From positions 186,001-250,000 of the forward strand of contig JAACJM010000104.1 in NCBI GenBank assembly GCA_013368315.1: a DNA stretch of 64,000 nucleotides, given 5' to 3'. Origin of the DNA: Tetrapyrgos nigripes (Eukaryota > Basidiomycota > Agaricomycetes > Agaricales > Campanellaceae). A program made the position numbers and the translations under genes. Every line of letters starts with the position of its first letter. Positions within the stretch are counted from its first letter, which is position 1. Shown in pieces: positions 35,480-45,406 of this stretch. Under the pieces are notes generated by a model. The model saw only the letters and a list, made by a program, of their open reading frames with translations, did not search any database and was not told the origin of the DNA.

Positions 35480-36610
35480 TACATGTATGTAACCCTAACC
35501 CACACTTTGAGCGTCCAGATGTGCGGACCAAGCAAACGGTCTGTGCACAGGACATCTGAACACCCAAAGCGTTCACGAATGTTTTGGGCGTACAGATGTG
35601 CAAGGACCAACCAAACGCTTTGGCGTTCTGAGTTGGTCCGTGCACAGGAAACATCCACACCACATTTGTACGCCCAAAGCGTTCACGGACGTTTTGGGCG
35701 TACAGATGTGCACGGACCAAGCAAACGCTTTGGGCGTTCTGACTTGGTCCGTGCACAGGACCACAGGACATCTGAACGCCCAAAGCGTTCACCGACGCTT
35801 TGGGCGTTCAGATGTGCACGGGCCAACCAAACGCTTTGGGCGTTCTGGGTTGGTCCATGCACAGGAAACACCCACACCGCATCTGTATGCCCAAAGCGTT
35901 CATGGACGCTTTGAGCGTACAGATGTGCACGGACCAACCAAACGCTTTGGGCGTTCTGGGTTGGTCCGTGCACAGGAAACACCCACACCGCATCTGTACG
36001 CCCAAAGCGTTCATGGACGCTTTGGGCGTACAGATGTGCACGGACCAAGCAAACGCTTTGGGCGTTCTGACTTGGTCCGTGCACAGGACCACAGGACATC
36101 TGAACGCCCAAAGCGTCGGTGAACGCTTTGAGCGTACAGATGTGCACGGACTAACCAAACGCTTTGGGCGTTCTGGGTTGGTCCGTGCACAGGAAACACC
36201 CACACTGCATCTGTACGCCCAAAGCGTTCATGGACGCTTTGAGCGTACAGATGTGCACGGACCAACCAAACGCTTTGGGCGTTCTGGGTTGGTCCATGCA
36301 CAGGAAACACCCACACTGCATCTGTACGCCCAAAGCGTACAGATGTGCACAGACCAAGCAAACGCTTTGGGCGTTCTGACTTGGTCCGTGCACAGGAAAC
36401 CACAGGACATCTGAACACCCAAAGCGTCAGTGAACACTTTGAGCGTACAGATGTGCACAGACCAACCAAACGCTTTGGGCGTTCTGGGTTGGTCCGTGCA
36501 CAGGAAACACCCACACCGCATCTGTACGCCCAGAGCGTTCATGGACGCTTTGGGCGTACAGATGTGCACGGACCAAGCAAACGCTCTAGGCGTTCTGACT
36601 TGGTCTGTGC
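35480..36610. repeat. Tandem hairpin array built on CAAACGCTTTGGGCGTTCTG
   Basis: About eleven units of 100-125 bases, each a hairpin. Unit type A has GGACCAACCAAACG...GGGTTGGTCCGTGCAC and a CCCACACCGCAT spacer. Type B has GGACCAAGCAAACG...GACTTGGTCCGTGCAC and a CCACAGGACAT spacer. Between them lies a second inverted pair, CTGTACGCCCAAAGCGTTCA...GACGCTTTGGGCGTACAG. The order is roughly B-A-B-A-A-B-A-A-B-A-B. The long open frames on both strands result from repetition without stops and are not taken as genes. Confidence 0.85.
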
Positions 36611-36639
36611 ACCAGACATCTTATGTGCTCTTTCACCCA

Positions 36640-37060
36640 ATGAGCATAAAAAGCGTGAACGATTGGTCGTTCACACAGAATAAATGAGAGTAAAATCGCG
36701 TGAACGACCAAGTCGTTCACGCAGATTCATAAGAGAAAAAAGGCGTGAACGACTTGGTCGTCCATGCAGATGAATGAGGAACAAGGTGTGAATGACCAAG
36801 TCGTTCACGCAGAATTAATGAGAAGAAAAAGGCGTGAACAACCAGGTCGTTCACACAGAATAAATGAGAGTAAAATTGCGTGAACGACCAAGTCGTTCAC
36901 ACAGATTCATGTGAGTAAAAAGGCGTAAACGACCAAGTCGTTCATGCAGATTCATGAGAGTAAAAAGGCATGAACAACTTAGTCGTCCACGCAGATGAAT
37001 GAGAGGAACAAGGCATGAACAACCAAGAAGTTCATGCAGATGTAAGTACTCTGCACGCAG
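36640..37060. repeat. Tandem array of GTGAACGACCAAGTCGTTCAC hairpins
   Basis: About nine short units of 40-50 bases, each with a self-complementary core such as GAACGACCAAGTCGTTC, are separated by AT-rich spacers (AGATTCATGAGAGTAAAAAG). Some units carry paired or unpaired changes. It directly follows the larger hairpin array. Confidence 0.8.
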
Positions 37061-37320
37061 CATGGACGACTTGAGCATCCAGCTGTGTGTCACTCAAATC
37101 TCAATCCTATCAATATAAGTACTCTGCACGCAGCATGAACAACTTGAGTGTCCAGCTGCGTGTCACTCAAAATCTCAATCCTATCAATATAAGTACTCTG
37201 CATGCAGCATGAACGACTTGAGCGTCCAGCTGCGTGTTACTCAAAATCTCAATCCTATCAATATAAGTACTCTGCATGCAGCATGAACGACTTGAGCGTC
37301 CAGCTGCGTGTTGGACTCCA
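37040..37320. repeat. Tandem array of about 78-base units
   Basis: Four units contain AATATAAGTACTCTGCA, GCAGCATGAACGACTTGAGCG and TCCAGCTGCGTGT. They share the GAACGACTTG word with the preceding hairpin array, suggesting a common origin. No coding signal. Confidence 0.8.
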
Positions 37321-37429
37321 ATCTCACAAAAAAAAATACTATCAATGTAAGTCAATGTCAGAAAAAAGTCTGCAGTAAATATACAATCAAGGTAAGTGCA
37401 GACACATCTCTCTCCTGTCTCTCCTCTCC

Positions 37430-37625
37430 CTCTCCCCTACCCCTCCTCTGCCCAAATCCTCCCCTTCCTCTACCCAAACCCTGCCCCACCCCTGCCCCTC
37501 CCCTACCCAAATCCTGCCCCTCCCCTACCCAAATCCTGCCCCTCCCCTACCCAAATCCTGCCCCTCCCCTGCCCAAATCCTGCCCCTCCCCTGCCCAAAT
37601 CCTGCCCCTCCCCTACCCCCCCTGG
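37430..37625. repeat. C-rich 22-base minisatellite, G-quadruplex potential
   Basis: The unit TGCCCCTCCCCTACCCAAATCC repeats with a 22-base period, well seen at 37490-37610, with shorter variants upstream. The minus strand carries runs of GGG and GGGG at short spacing, enough for G-quadruplexes. The CCCTACCC word is near the telomere repeat CCCTAA, which appears just after (AACCCTAGG, AATAACCCTAAAT). Confidence 0.8.
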
Positions 37626-37674
37626 GGTAGACCCCTACTCAAACCCTAGGATATCCTAATAACCCTAAATCTCT

Positions 37675-38550
37675 AATAATCACTTAGATCGTTTTTATGA
37701 AGTAATAAAGCCATTACTGATGCTAGGAAGTGGTCAGATGTGCTGGTCACCAGCACTGGAGTTGGTCGACTAACTTGGTCGACCAACTTTCTACACCTGC
37801 AAACAAAAACAAAAACATCTCTAATCATCACTGAGATAGTTTTTACAAAGTAATAAAGCCTCTACTGATGGTAGAAAGTGGTCAGATGTGCTGGTCGACC
37901 AGCACTGGAGTTGGTCGACAAGTCACGGGACTTGGTCGACTAACTTGGTCGACCAACTTTCTACACACTGAAAACTCAAATAAAAACATCTCTAATCATA
38001 ACTTATAGTTTTTATAAAGTAATAAAGCCATTACTGATGCTAGGAAGTGGTCAGACATCTTGGTCGACCAGGACTGGAGTTGGTCGACCAAGTCCCGTGA
38101 CTTGGTCGACTAACTTGGTCGACTAACTTGGTCGACCAACTTTCTACACACTGCAAACTCAAATAAAAACATCTCTAATCATAACTTATAGTTTTTATAA
38201 AGTAATAAAGCCATTACTGATGCTAGGAAGTGGTCAGACATCTTGGTCGACCAGGACTGGAGTTGGTCGACCAAGTCACGTGACCTGGTCGACTAACTTG
38301 GTCGACCAACTTTCTACACACTGCAAACTCAAATAAAAACATCTCTAATCATAACTTATAGTCTTTATAAAGTAATAAAGCCATATTACTGATGCTAGGA
38401 AGTGGTCAGACATCTTGGTCGACCAGGACTGGAGTTGGTCGACCAAGTCACGGGACTTGGTCGACTAACTTGGTCGACTAACTTGGTCGACTAACTTGGT
38501 CGACCAACTTTCTACACACTGCAAACTCACATAAAAGGTCTCTAATGAAC
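37675..38550. repeat. Tandem array with TTGGTCGACCAA palindromes
   Basis: Five units of about 165-185 bases begin ACATCTCTAATCATAACTTA and contain AGTAATAAAGCC, TGATGCTAGGAAGTGGTCAG, GGACTGGAGTTGGTCGACCA and AACTTTCTACACACTGCAAA. The palindromic word TTGGTCGACCAA and its variant CTTGGTCGACTAA occur in one to three tandem copies per unit, so the unit itself is expanding. A degenerate sixth unit ends near 38640. Confidence 0.85.
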
Positions 38551-38819
38551 CCTTAGATAGTTCTTATAGAGTAATTAAGATAATACTAAGGTTTTGAGCC
38601 CATGTTGGACCAACAGTTGGTCGACCAAGTCATCCGTGAGAAAACTTTTGACAGGTCTCCTGGTCATACCAAATCCTGTCTACTGGCCACAAACTATAAT
38701 TATATCAAAAACTAAGTATACCTGGTTCATCCCATGGACTATAGCTACCTGCTGATATCCACAAATGTCCCAATATTTTTTGCAAAATTTGTAAAGTGAC
38801 AGCACAGAACACTAAAATA

Positions 38820-39132
38820 CGCGTTGGGAGGAGTTTTAAGGCCCAGGTCAAAGTGGCTTGTAGGCATGGCCCTACAGGATGGTTTTTCTGTTTCTGTAGA
38901 TCAAATGGAAGATACTGGCACCCCATGCAGACTGCGCGTAAGTCGACTAGGTATAGTCCGTGAGGGATACATTTTTGACACAGAAAAGAGCGAACTGGTC
39001 GAGTATGGGTGAAAGGAAGGGTCTGTGCTGTAATGGGGTGCAGAATCAAGTTTCTGCTGTCAAATGGAATGTACTGACGCCCTGCCAGGAGTGGGCACCA
39101 CTGGGAATGGGACACAAAACCAGGTTGACGGT
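38820..39132 (+). repeat. Dispersed 310-base repeat, copy 2
   Basis: It is nearly identical to 34663-34972. After the shared GGTTGACGGTT this copy continues into a GGGGGGGCAAAATC segment and the 340-base duplication, while copy 1 continues into unrelated sequence. The break may mark an insertion or recombination point. Confidence 0.85.
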
Positions 39133-39328
39133 TGGGGGGGCAAAATCAGCAACGACTTGAAGGCACAGACGTTGTTTGAGAATTCCAGATTGTATGGACC
39201 TGTGGGCTGGCTTATATGTTAGGGGGGGTCATAGTGGACATTTTGGCACCCCGCTCCAGCGGCGCGCTTGTCGTCTTGGTACCCATAGGTGGTCATAGAT
39301 TTTGGGGTGTGGGTGAAAGCAAGTTTCA

Positions 39329-40008
39329 AGGATTTCTCAGGAGGAGCATGGATTGGGGTTAGGGTTGGGGACTTAGTTATATGGTATCAACCCCCAGGAG
39401 TCCGAATCTTCAAGTTTTAAGGCAAACGGGGCAGCGGTTGTTGAGATAATCGCGAAACGACGCTGAAAAAGATGACATAATGGCCTGCAGACCAGGTACC
39501 CCAAAAAGTGCTCCCCCGGACCTGAGCCCGGAGCGCGCACAGCTTTCGAGGTCTGGGAATCTGAATCTGCAGTTTTTAGGACGAACGGATGAGCAGGGGA
39601 CGAGCAGTGTGCGGACCTTTGAAAAAAGCACCGATGTCCATTGTGGGAGCTAACCTATATATAGAACCAGGATTTCTCAGGAGGAGCATGGATTGGGGTT
39701 AGGGTTGGGGACTTAGTTATATGGTATCAACCCCCAGGAGTCCGAATCTTCAAGTTTTAAGGCAAACGGGGCAGCGGTTGTTGAGATAATCGCGAAACGA
39801 CGCTGAAAAAGATGACATAATGGCCTGCAGACCAGGTACCCCAAAAAGTGCTCCCCCGGACCTGAGCCCGGAGCGCGCCCAGCTTTCGAGGTCTGGGAAT
39901 CCGAATCTGCAGTTTTTAGGACGAACGGATGAGCAGGGGACGAGCAGTGTGCGGACCTTTGAAAAAAGCACCGATGTCCATTGTGGGAGCTAACCTATAT
40001 ATAGACAC
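39329..40008 (+). repeat. Tandem duplication of a 340-base unit with TATA box
   Basis: Two head-to-tail units start AGGATTTCTCAGGAGGAGCA and end GGGAGCTAACCTATATATAG, differing at only a few bases. Each carries GGGGTTAGGGTTGGGG and a CCTATATATAG TATA-like end. A third CCTATATATAG lies at about 41020. Head-to-tail units ending in a TATA box look like duplicated promoter modules of a mobile element. No coding frame spans them. Confidence 0.8.
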
Positions 40009-41160
40009 TACTTCCATCACCCATACAGTCACATGACAGACTCACATCAATTCAGACACTATCCCACACCGTAATCCATCCACCGACACACTCGTCTCCC
40101 AGACACCCATCTATCCAGACACAATCAAACACAGTACCAACTCTTACGCAGACACTCCCACCCCAGACACATCTATCCAGACACAATCAAACACAGTACC
40201 AACTCTTACGCAGACACTCCCACCCCAGACACTACCAAATACAGTCCCAACTCTTATCCAGACACTCCCACCCCAGACACTACCAAATACAGTACCAACT
40301 CTCACTCAGACACTCCCACCAAACACACTACATAATACACTACCAACCTTACCAACACAGTCCGACCCCAGACACATACTTACCCAACACACTAATAAAT
40401 ACAGTACAGTCAATACCCGCACACATACAATCCTAACACACTATCTAATACAGTACCTAATACATCCTAGACACTCAAATATAGCAGACACACCTATATC
40501 CCCACTAGCCCCTATTATATTACAGTAGCCTATATCCACACTCATACTAACCAGTCCACTGTAAGCCTGCGAATAGTCCAATCATCCTCACACTTATCCA
40601 CATCCTTCCCATACCTATTCCCATCAATTTGACATATCTCACATCACACCACGTCACATACTCACATGCCACCCAATGGATCAATCACCCCTTTAATTTT
40701 CCCCCCAAAACATCATATATACCCTCTACCCCAACCATGCAAACAGCTATCAACAATATTATGTACTCAGCAGTTACATACACTCCAAATCTACACTCTT
40801 CCCACCCAACACTAGTTGCCACCCATAAAATCCCACCCAGCAGAGCCTAGATAATCTTCAAAAGTATCTTGCAGACAAATCTTTGCACATGTGACCTCAT
40901 CACTAATTATTATCTCATGTGGAGCACAGCCTCAGAAAGTTTCCTGCAAATCAGACAAGAACTGAGTGCCCAGTGCCCTTACAGAAAAAAAGCAGGCCAA
41001 TGTCCATTCGCCCTCCAGCCTATATATAGTCCAGCATCACCCAGCCTCCCAACCTTCCTCACACAAGAACAGTCTATCTCTAAGGCACAAAACTTCCTAC
41101 AAACATTTGAATACAATATTTATGTAGATGTAGCTAAAAAAAATTTGACTGTCTGATACC
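40009..41160 (+). repeat. CA-rich low-complexity stretch of CAGACACTCCCACC words
   Basis: Downstream of the TATA-bearing duplication the plus strand is very poor in G. It contains loose repeats such as CAGACACTCCCACCCCAGAC, ACAATCAAACACAGTACCAA and ACTCTTACGCAGAC. Two 70-95 codon frames at 40629-41156 are not supported by any motif. It could be a repeat-rich untranslated leader or a degenerated satellite. Confidence 0.55.
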
Positions 41161-43920
41161 AAAACGTAATAAAATACCTTAATTATGCTCTGAGACACTC
41201 AAATTTCTTTCATATATCTACTCAAATAGTGTATTTGAAGATCCATACACAGTTTTGAGCCTTAGAGATCAACCGTTCTCATCTGAGGATCGTCGAGAGA
41301 CGCCACGATTTTGAGCACTTTCACATCACTTTTTGATCACGTGAGTGTGTCGTTTTGTTACAGTCCATCGACATGCATTACATCTGAAGTCGTTAATTGC
41401 ATTTACCACTTACCAATACTCCAATTGTCCTGAGCAAGCATAGAATCACAGCCCTCAAATTTAGAAGTGAACCGGAACTCTAAAACCACAAAAATCTTCG
41501 TTGCGCACCAAGCAATAGAATTGGGTTCATGGCAATTTCCAAGAAATACTTGCCACCAGCTAAATAAGCAAAGGAGTGGGACGTTAGAGACATAAAAAGT
41601 CGAAAGGTAAAGAGGTTAAGCAATCAAGAGGACAGACAGACAGACAGACAGACAACAACTAGAACAGTGTTAGGGTTAGGGTTTGAAAGTGTTCCAGATG
41701 TTTCCTAGCCAATGAACAGCATCAACAACACACTAAAGATCAATGTAGACACACCAAGCAGTTTCAAGTCAAATCAAAGTTCCAAGCATAGGCACTGGCC
41801 CCAAGTACAATCAATGTTCTGTGTACATGAAATAGAGTGCAATAAATGCAATTAGGAAAGGAATAAAACTTAACCCTAAGTCGAAATGAAAAGGAGATGA
41901 ACGCATGCTGAAGCAGGTTATCTGGGTAAAACAAGCAGTGATGCACCATCTTTAACACTCTGTGTAGGGGGGGGAGGGGGTGAAGAAAGCGAATGACTAA
42001 GTTGAAGGAAAGGGAGATGGACACTCAGGAAGTGGGAGGTAGTGAGAAGGTTGCATAAGCAGTAGAGACAATGGTCTGGGGGCAAGGTGACTGTGACTGG
42101 CTGATTCTGGCTTAAAGCAATGGATGACGCACCTATAGATGAAGCTGCACTCTCTACAGCAACCTATCTCCTATAATCTCCAAAACCCTAAGTTCATGGG
42201 ACAGGTCAAAAGGGACTGATGAGGGCAGTAGGGGAAGGAAGGAATGGTCAAGGATGAAAGGAACAAAGACTGGGACATGGTAAAGGTAAAAAGTCGAAGG
42301 GGAAAGGTTAAACAATCAAGGGGACAGGTAGTATCTGATGGAAACAATCCAGAAATGATACACAGGTACCTGAATGATGTCAACATGTGCAAGCCATAAG
42401 GTGCAGAGACTGATGGGTTAGTGATGGAAAACAGAGTCCCTTTCTAAGAAGTGCTTTCACTGGACTGAACTTTAGGGTAAAGTAAACAGGGTTCTGGGTC
42501 TGGTGGGTCTGTACAATGGAGTGAGGAATGATTTTGGGTAAACAAAGGACTGGAGCCTGGTGAAGACAAAAGGTGACTAGCAAGGGATCAAAGGGACAAA
42601 ACAATGAAAAAGTCTTAGGGTGGCATGACTGGGAGGATTAGAGTTGTGAAGTCAAGGGTGATGAGAGGGCTGCATGAATGGTATAGGCATGTCTGAGTGA
42701 AAGGTGACTGTGACTAGATGAATGATGCACCTGTATGCCAAGCTGCACACTGTACAGCAACTCTCTTAGGGTTAAAAAGAACTTAGGGTTGGAAAGGACT
42801 GGAGGGGGTGGAACAAAGCACAGATACTGGTGATAGTTGTCTTAGGGGTTAGGGTTAGTGGTGGATTGAGAGTAGGATAAGTCTGTCCAAGTGTCAAGAA
42901 CAGGCTCAAATGGGACTGGTAAGCCTCTCAGGCCACCACCACACAACAAGCAAGGTAGGATAGATTTTAGGGTTGGACAGACTGGAGACCTATCTACAAA
43001 GCCCTGAAGTATGAGACGAAGCCTACATCAGTAAGTACTGATGGAAACAATCATAGAATGTGCTGTATCAAGGAAGATAGAAGCTGGAGATGACATCTAG
43101 AACCAAGGAAGCGAAAGGAACGATGGAAAAACAGAAACAAAGAGAAATGGGGTCTGGAACTTAGGGTTTGGAAGGTAATGAAAGCAAATGGAATGAAGGA
43201 AAACAGTGTCTGGAAGTAACCCTAAGATTCATGACAGCCAGCACAACTTAGAGACCTCAGGGAGGTGACTGTACTGAGAAGTCCGAACCGTCCACTCGCC
43301 GCCACTTGCATCCATTCCATCTGCAGATATCTGGCATCTGATATGGCCAGGTTTTTGAATTTTCACTGATGTCAAGATATGCATCAAGGGTAACCTGTTG
43401 AAATGTTTTCTTTGTTGTCTCTTGAGCTAAGCAATACAAGATAGAGCTTGAGGTAACATACAACATAGCCCGCATAAACATATGCCTATTTGCGCAAGAA
43501 CGACTCGAGGTAACCTGGTGATGCATAAACATGTGCATATTTGTGCAAGGACGACTGAAATGTTGCGATACGACAACAAGACGATTTTTGGCGTATATAG
43601 ATAGTGTTTATGGTGTTTATACATGTTTGTGCAAGAACGACTCGAGGTAACCTGTTGAAATGTGATTTTTGGCATATAAACATATGCACATTTGTGCCTG
43701 TCGAAATGTTTTTTTGTCTCTTGAGTCAAGCGATACAACATCAAACTTCAAGCATTTCAGAGCTTATAAATATAGTGACACAACACTGGGGCATTTCCCA
43801 TAAGTATGGTTTGACTGTAGAAATCCAACGGGCTCTTTCTGCTCCAGCACCTGTAAGTGCTATGATTCTGGCCTTTAACCCTAAGACTACCTCTCAGCAT
43901 AATACTTTCTAGTGTAGTAA
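41161..43920. other. Gene-free, telomere-motif-rich region
   Basis: No gene is supported. TTAGGG or CCCTAA words are frequent, for example TTAGGGTTAGGGTTT at about 41668 and 42840. A (GACA)5 microsatellite lies at 41633-41655. Two related blocks at about 42030-42175 and 42650-42770 share AAGGTGACTGTGACT.G, AATG.ATGACGCACCT and AAGCTGCAC.CT.TACAGCAAC. A third repeat set with TGTTTTTTTGTCTCTTGAG lies at 43390-43745. Confidence 0.5.
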
Positions 43921-43960
43921 TCAACAGCACATAGATACTTGCATGTAAGACAAGAGAACA

Positions 43961-44791
43961 TCAATAAAGCCATTCCACTTCTTCAGATTGTTGAGTTGCA
44001 GTGACCTCATCCTCATCCTTATCCTTGCGACTCTGCAGCCTCGCATACCATCCAGGACTTGCCAACTGGTTTCCTGGAGGTTGACTGAAACACCACTCTT
44101 CTTCTTCTCCTTCTCCGTCTCCGTCTCCGTCTCCCTCTCCGTCTCTGTCTCCGTCTCTGTCTCCGTCTCCGTCTCCCTCTCCTTCTCCGTCTCCGTCTCC
44201 GTCTCCGTCTCCCTCTCCGTCTCCCTCTCCCTCTCTCTCTCCCTCTCCTTCTCCCTCTCCTTCTCCTTCTCCTTCTCCTTCTCCATCCTTTGTTTCGGTA
44301 GGAAACAGCACTTGCCAGCCATCCAGTGTGGCAGATTTAATAACTAGGTTCTCTTCTTCATCATCATCTGTCTCAGGAAACACAGCCCAGCTTTGCGATC
44401 CTTCCCATGCCACATCTATCTCTCGCCCCCCATGCGGATAGACATGCACATAATGGATCAGATACTTGTAGACCTCATCTAGGTGCTCTGGCTTGACGAC
44501 CAGTGGGTCAGCAACATAGTTCTTCATTGCCTCCTCCCGCTGCTGGGGCTCTAAACTGCAACCAACCAACTTAGGGTTACCACACTCAGAAGATAAAGAA
44601 AATCCTCACTAGTCCATATCTTTCTGGTCTACAACTAGCTCTCCACCAGATAGCTCCCAGAACCGGACAGCCACATTCTCCTCCATTTTCCCTTTCAAAA
44701 AGATTGGCAGCAAGTGATAGACCTCTGTCCGTGCATAGCCCCGCAGAGGGCCTTTGTACTGCTGGATGTGTGTTCTAACACAAGAGGTCAT
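43961..44791 (-). CDS. Small protein with an acidic Gly-Glu/Gly-Asp repeat
   Basis: Exon 1 begins MTSCVRTHIQQYKGPLRGYA in a good start context (ACCACCATG). A GTGAGG...TTGCAG intron, carrying AACCCTAAG, joins in phase to exon 2 (LEPQQREEAMKNYVADPLVV). The product has about 250 residues: an alpha/beta-looking N-terminal half (EVYHLLPIFLKGKMEENVAV, EVYKYLIHYVHVYPHGG), then a 60-residue stretch of alternating G with E or D encoded by a CTCCGT/CTCCCT hexamer. It ends EVEWLY. No family is recognised. It lies downstream of the ParB-like gene on the same strand and shares its intron style. An upstream exon could be missing. Confidence 0.55.
44098..44288. repeat. Coding hexamer microsatellite, (CTCCGT/CTCCCT/CTCCTT)n
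   Basis: About thirty hexamers encode alternating Gly-Glu and Gly-Asp on the minus strand. All six frames stay open across it, so the serine-rich and Lys-Glu-rich shadow frames carry no weight. Repeat number probably varies between strains. Confidence 0.9.
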
Positions 44792-45406
44792 GGTGGTACA
44801 GAATCAAGATGCAGCAAATTAAGTAAGCGCCCTCTTGAACCTCTTCAGGGCAGGCTTATTCTCGCCCTATTTCAGTCTGGTCTGTGACAGTCACACATCT
44901 CCCAGCTTCTTTCTCCTCAACCACCATCATCTTAGGGTTATTCGTTAGAGACATGAGCTGTCCTATGTGTCCCTCAGGAAGAACTGTGCCTTGGAGCCAG
45001 GCCCATCATCGCCTGTACCATGCGATCTATTACAAGTTCTCTTCGCTCTCAACTGGTATTCTTCTCATGCCTTCTCAACTCTGTCCCCTCTAACCATCTG
45101 CTCCAGAAGAACCCACTGCCATCGTTGCTCGTTGCTCCATGCAGACAGGACTGCCCTGTGTCAGGGGATCTGTGCAGTGCACTCTCTGCTGTCTATCAGG
45201 AACTCCCCGCAGCTATCGCAATGTCCTGCTGCTGCGCCAGCACACACAGACACATCACAGTCACCAGCTTGCTCTTCCCGCTGTTCTGACTGAGCAGGAA
45301 TTTTATCAGTATTGCATTGAGTGCCCAGACCTCTACTGTGGATTCATATAGGACTATATACACACATACATACGTATTTACATGTCTTACAAACATCAGG
45401 TTTAAA

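Noticed and set aside
35309..36683. Long overlapping open frames on both strands
   Set aside because: They are produced by the hairpin array; both strands are open because the array is self-complementary. No start context, intron or domain supports them.
37625..37680. A true telomere end at the CCCTAA-like words
   Set aside because: Only single degenerate repeats occur and the sequence continues on both sides, so at most this is an interstitial remnant.
39410..39971. Two identical 73-codon minus-strand frames
   Set aside because: They are copies created by the 340-base duplication; there is no start context or homology.
43921..44347. Lys-Glu-rich and Ser-Val-rich frames over the hexamer repeat
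   Set aside because: They are shadows of the Gly-acidic frame, which alone joins in phase to an upstream exon and sensible flanks.
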